DNA of 6,450 nt from an uncultured Oscillospiraceae bacterium (GTDB lineage Bacteria > Bacillota > Clostridia > Oscillospirales > Oscillospiraceae): assembly GCA_900758315.1 (NCBI GenBank), contig CAAERF010000200.1, positions 1 to 6,450 on the forward strand, read 5' to 3'. Made by a program: the position numbers and the translations under genes. This document shows, one piece after another, positions 6,009 through 6,450 of the stretch. The first letter of the stretch is position 1. The number at the start of each line of letters is the position of its first letter. The notes under the pieces were generated by a model, which saw nothing but the letters and a program-made list of their open reading frames with translations, ran no database searches and had not been told where the DNA came from.

Positions 6009-6450
6009 CTAGCTGAGGGTGACGGGAACCTCGTAGGTGCCAACTACACCGACCTCGGTAAATCCCCGCACGATCACCTTGGCGGGCACAGTATAGGTGC
6101 CGTAGGAGTCATCGTCCAGCTCGCTGAGGTCCACCTGAACCGTAATATCACTGCCGACCAGCAGCTCCAGCACCTTTTTCTGCCCCCGGACCCGCACCTC
6201 CAGGGAGTGGGTCTGCAGGGTAGCCGTTTTGGTTTTGGGCACGTTGATCAGCTCAAAATTGCTCGTCTTTCGCTTCACCGTCGTCAGCTCAGGCAGCGTC
6301 ACGCTGACCTCCGCCGACTCCTCGCCGCTCTGGCAGGAGACGCCCTCGGGCAGGTCCAGGTCGAAGGTCAACTTGTCCGACGTGATCACCTGGGCCAGAT
6401 CCACCGTTCCCAGGTTCCACTCGTCCAAGGCGTCCAGGGCCTCATCGGTG
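6009..6450 (-). CDS. YbbR-domain protein (CdaR-like), 5' part beyond window
   Basis: The frame is open from the right edge to TAG at 6011-6009, giving 146 visible residues; the N-terminus is missing. A TTG at 6428 is an internal codon, since the frame continues upstream of it (TDEALDA before LDEWNLG). The visible part looks like the end of one all-beta repeat (LTFDLDLPEGV ... AEVSVTLPEL) followed by a complete last repeat (KTSNFELINVP ... LEVRVRGQKKVLELLVGSDITVQVDLSEL ... GTYTVPAKVIVRG ... GTYEVPVTLS). This pattern, with a 'V.VRG...L..L..SDI.V.VDLS' core, is typical of YbbR domains. In CdaR, an N-terminal membrane anchor carries several extracytoplasmic YbbR domains that modulate the c-di-AMP synthase CdaA. 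The anchor and any adjacent cdaA would lie beyond 6450 and are not seen. The family assignment is from pattern recognition only. Confidence 0.75.
   Translation of the reverse strand, partial: TDEALDALDEWNLGTVDLAQVITSDKLTFDLDLPEGVSCQSGEESAEVSVTLPELTTVKRKTSNFELINVPKTKTATLQTHSLEVRVRGQKKVLELLVGSDITVQVDLSELDDDSYGTYTVPAKVIVRGFTEVGVVGTYEVPVTLS

Noticed and set aside
4985..6016. Plus-strand open frame of 343 codons opposite yicC and remA
   Set aside because: Lies opposite two well-conserved genes, shows no family motif and has the biased composition of an antisense shadow.
5966..6043. N-terminal extension of yicC to a start at 6043
   Set aside because: The 26 extra residues do not resemble the family, overlap the end of ybbR, and the Shine-Dalgarno at 5971-5977 lies inside them. 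The TTG at 5965 gives the canonical N-terminus.

Overview
The window is one face of a conserved bacterial housekeeping operon. All eight recognisable genes lie on the minus strand, so transcription runs from high to low coordinates. By eye the DNA is GC-rich (roughly 60% or more). The gene set (yicC, remA, gmk, rpoZ, priA, def, fmt) and the protein variants suggest a high-GC member of the Clostridia, most likely an Oscillospiraceae/Flavonifractor-like gut Firmicute. That placement is inferred from gene order and protein style, not from a marker gene.

In transcription order: the C-terminal part of a YbbR-domain (CdaR-like) protein runs off the right edge (6009-6450). Then come yicC (5087-5965), remA/DUF370 (4801-5070), gmk (4215-4808), rpoZ (3984-4193), priA (1431-3896), def (879-1403) and fmt (1-875, running off the left edge). 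Gaps are 43, 16, -8 (overlap), 21, 87, 27 and 3 nt. No convincing terminator or promoter is visible between genes, so one long transcript is the simplest reading. The only intergenic stretch with visible structure is the 87-nt rpoZ-priA gap, which holds a two-part inverted repeat. No stretch over 300 bases lacks a gene.

Functionally the cluster joins an extracytoplasmic c-di-AMP cyclase regulator candidate (YbbR), an RNase-family protein (YicC), a DNA-binding matrix/osmoprotection regulator family (RemA), GMP phosphorylation (Gmk), the RNA polymerase omega subunit, replication restart helicase (PriA), and the pair that deformylates nascent proteins and formylates initiator tRNA (Def, Fmt). 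The order matches the Bacillus subtilis yloC-remA-gmk-rpoZ-coaBC-priA-def-fmt cluster, except that coaBC is absent and a YbbR gene sits in front of yicC.

Four of the seven visible start codons are not ATG (yicC TTG, remA GTG, gmk GTG, priA TTG). For yicC and gmk the longest reading frame overstates the gene, and the Shine-Dalgarno position fixes a shorter start. I found no mobile element, CRISPR array, RNA gene or evident new system. The points worth a second look are local: motif variants in PriA, Gmk and Def, the rpoZ-priA hairpin, and the altered operon order.
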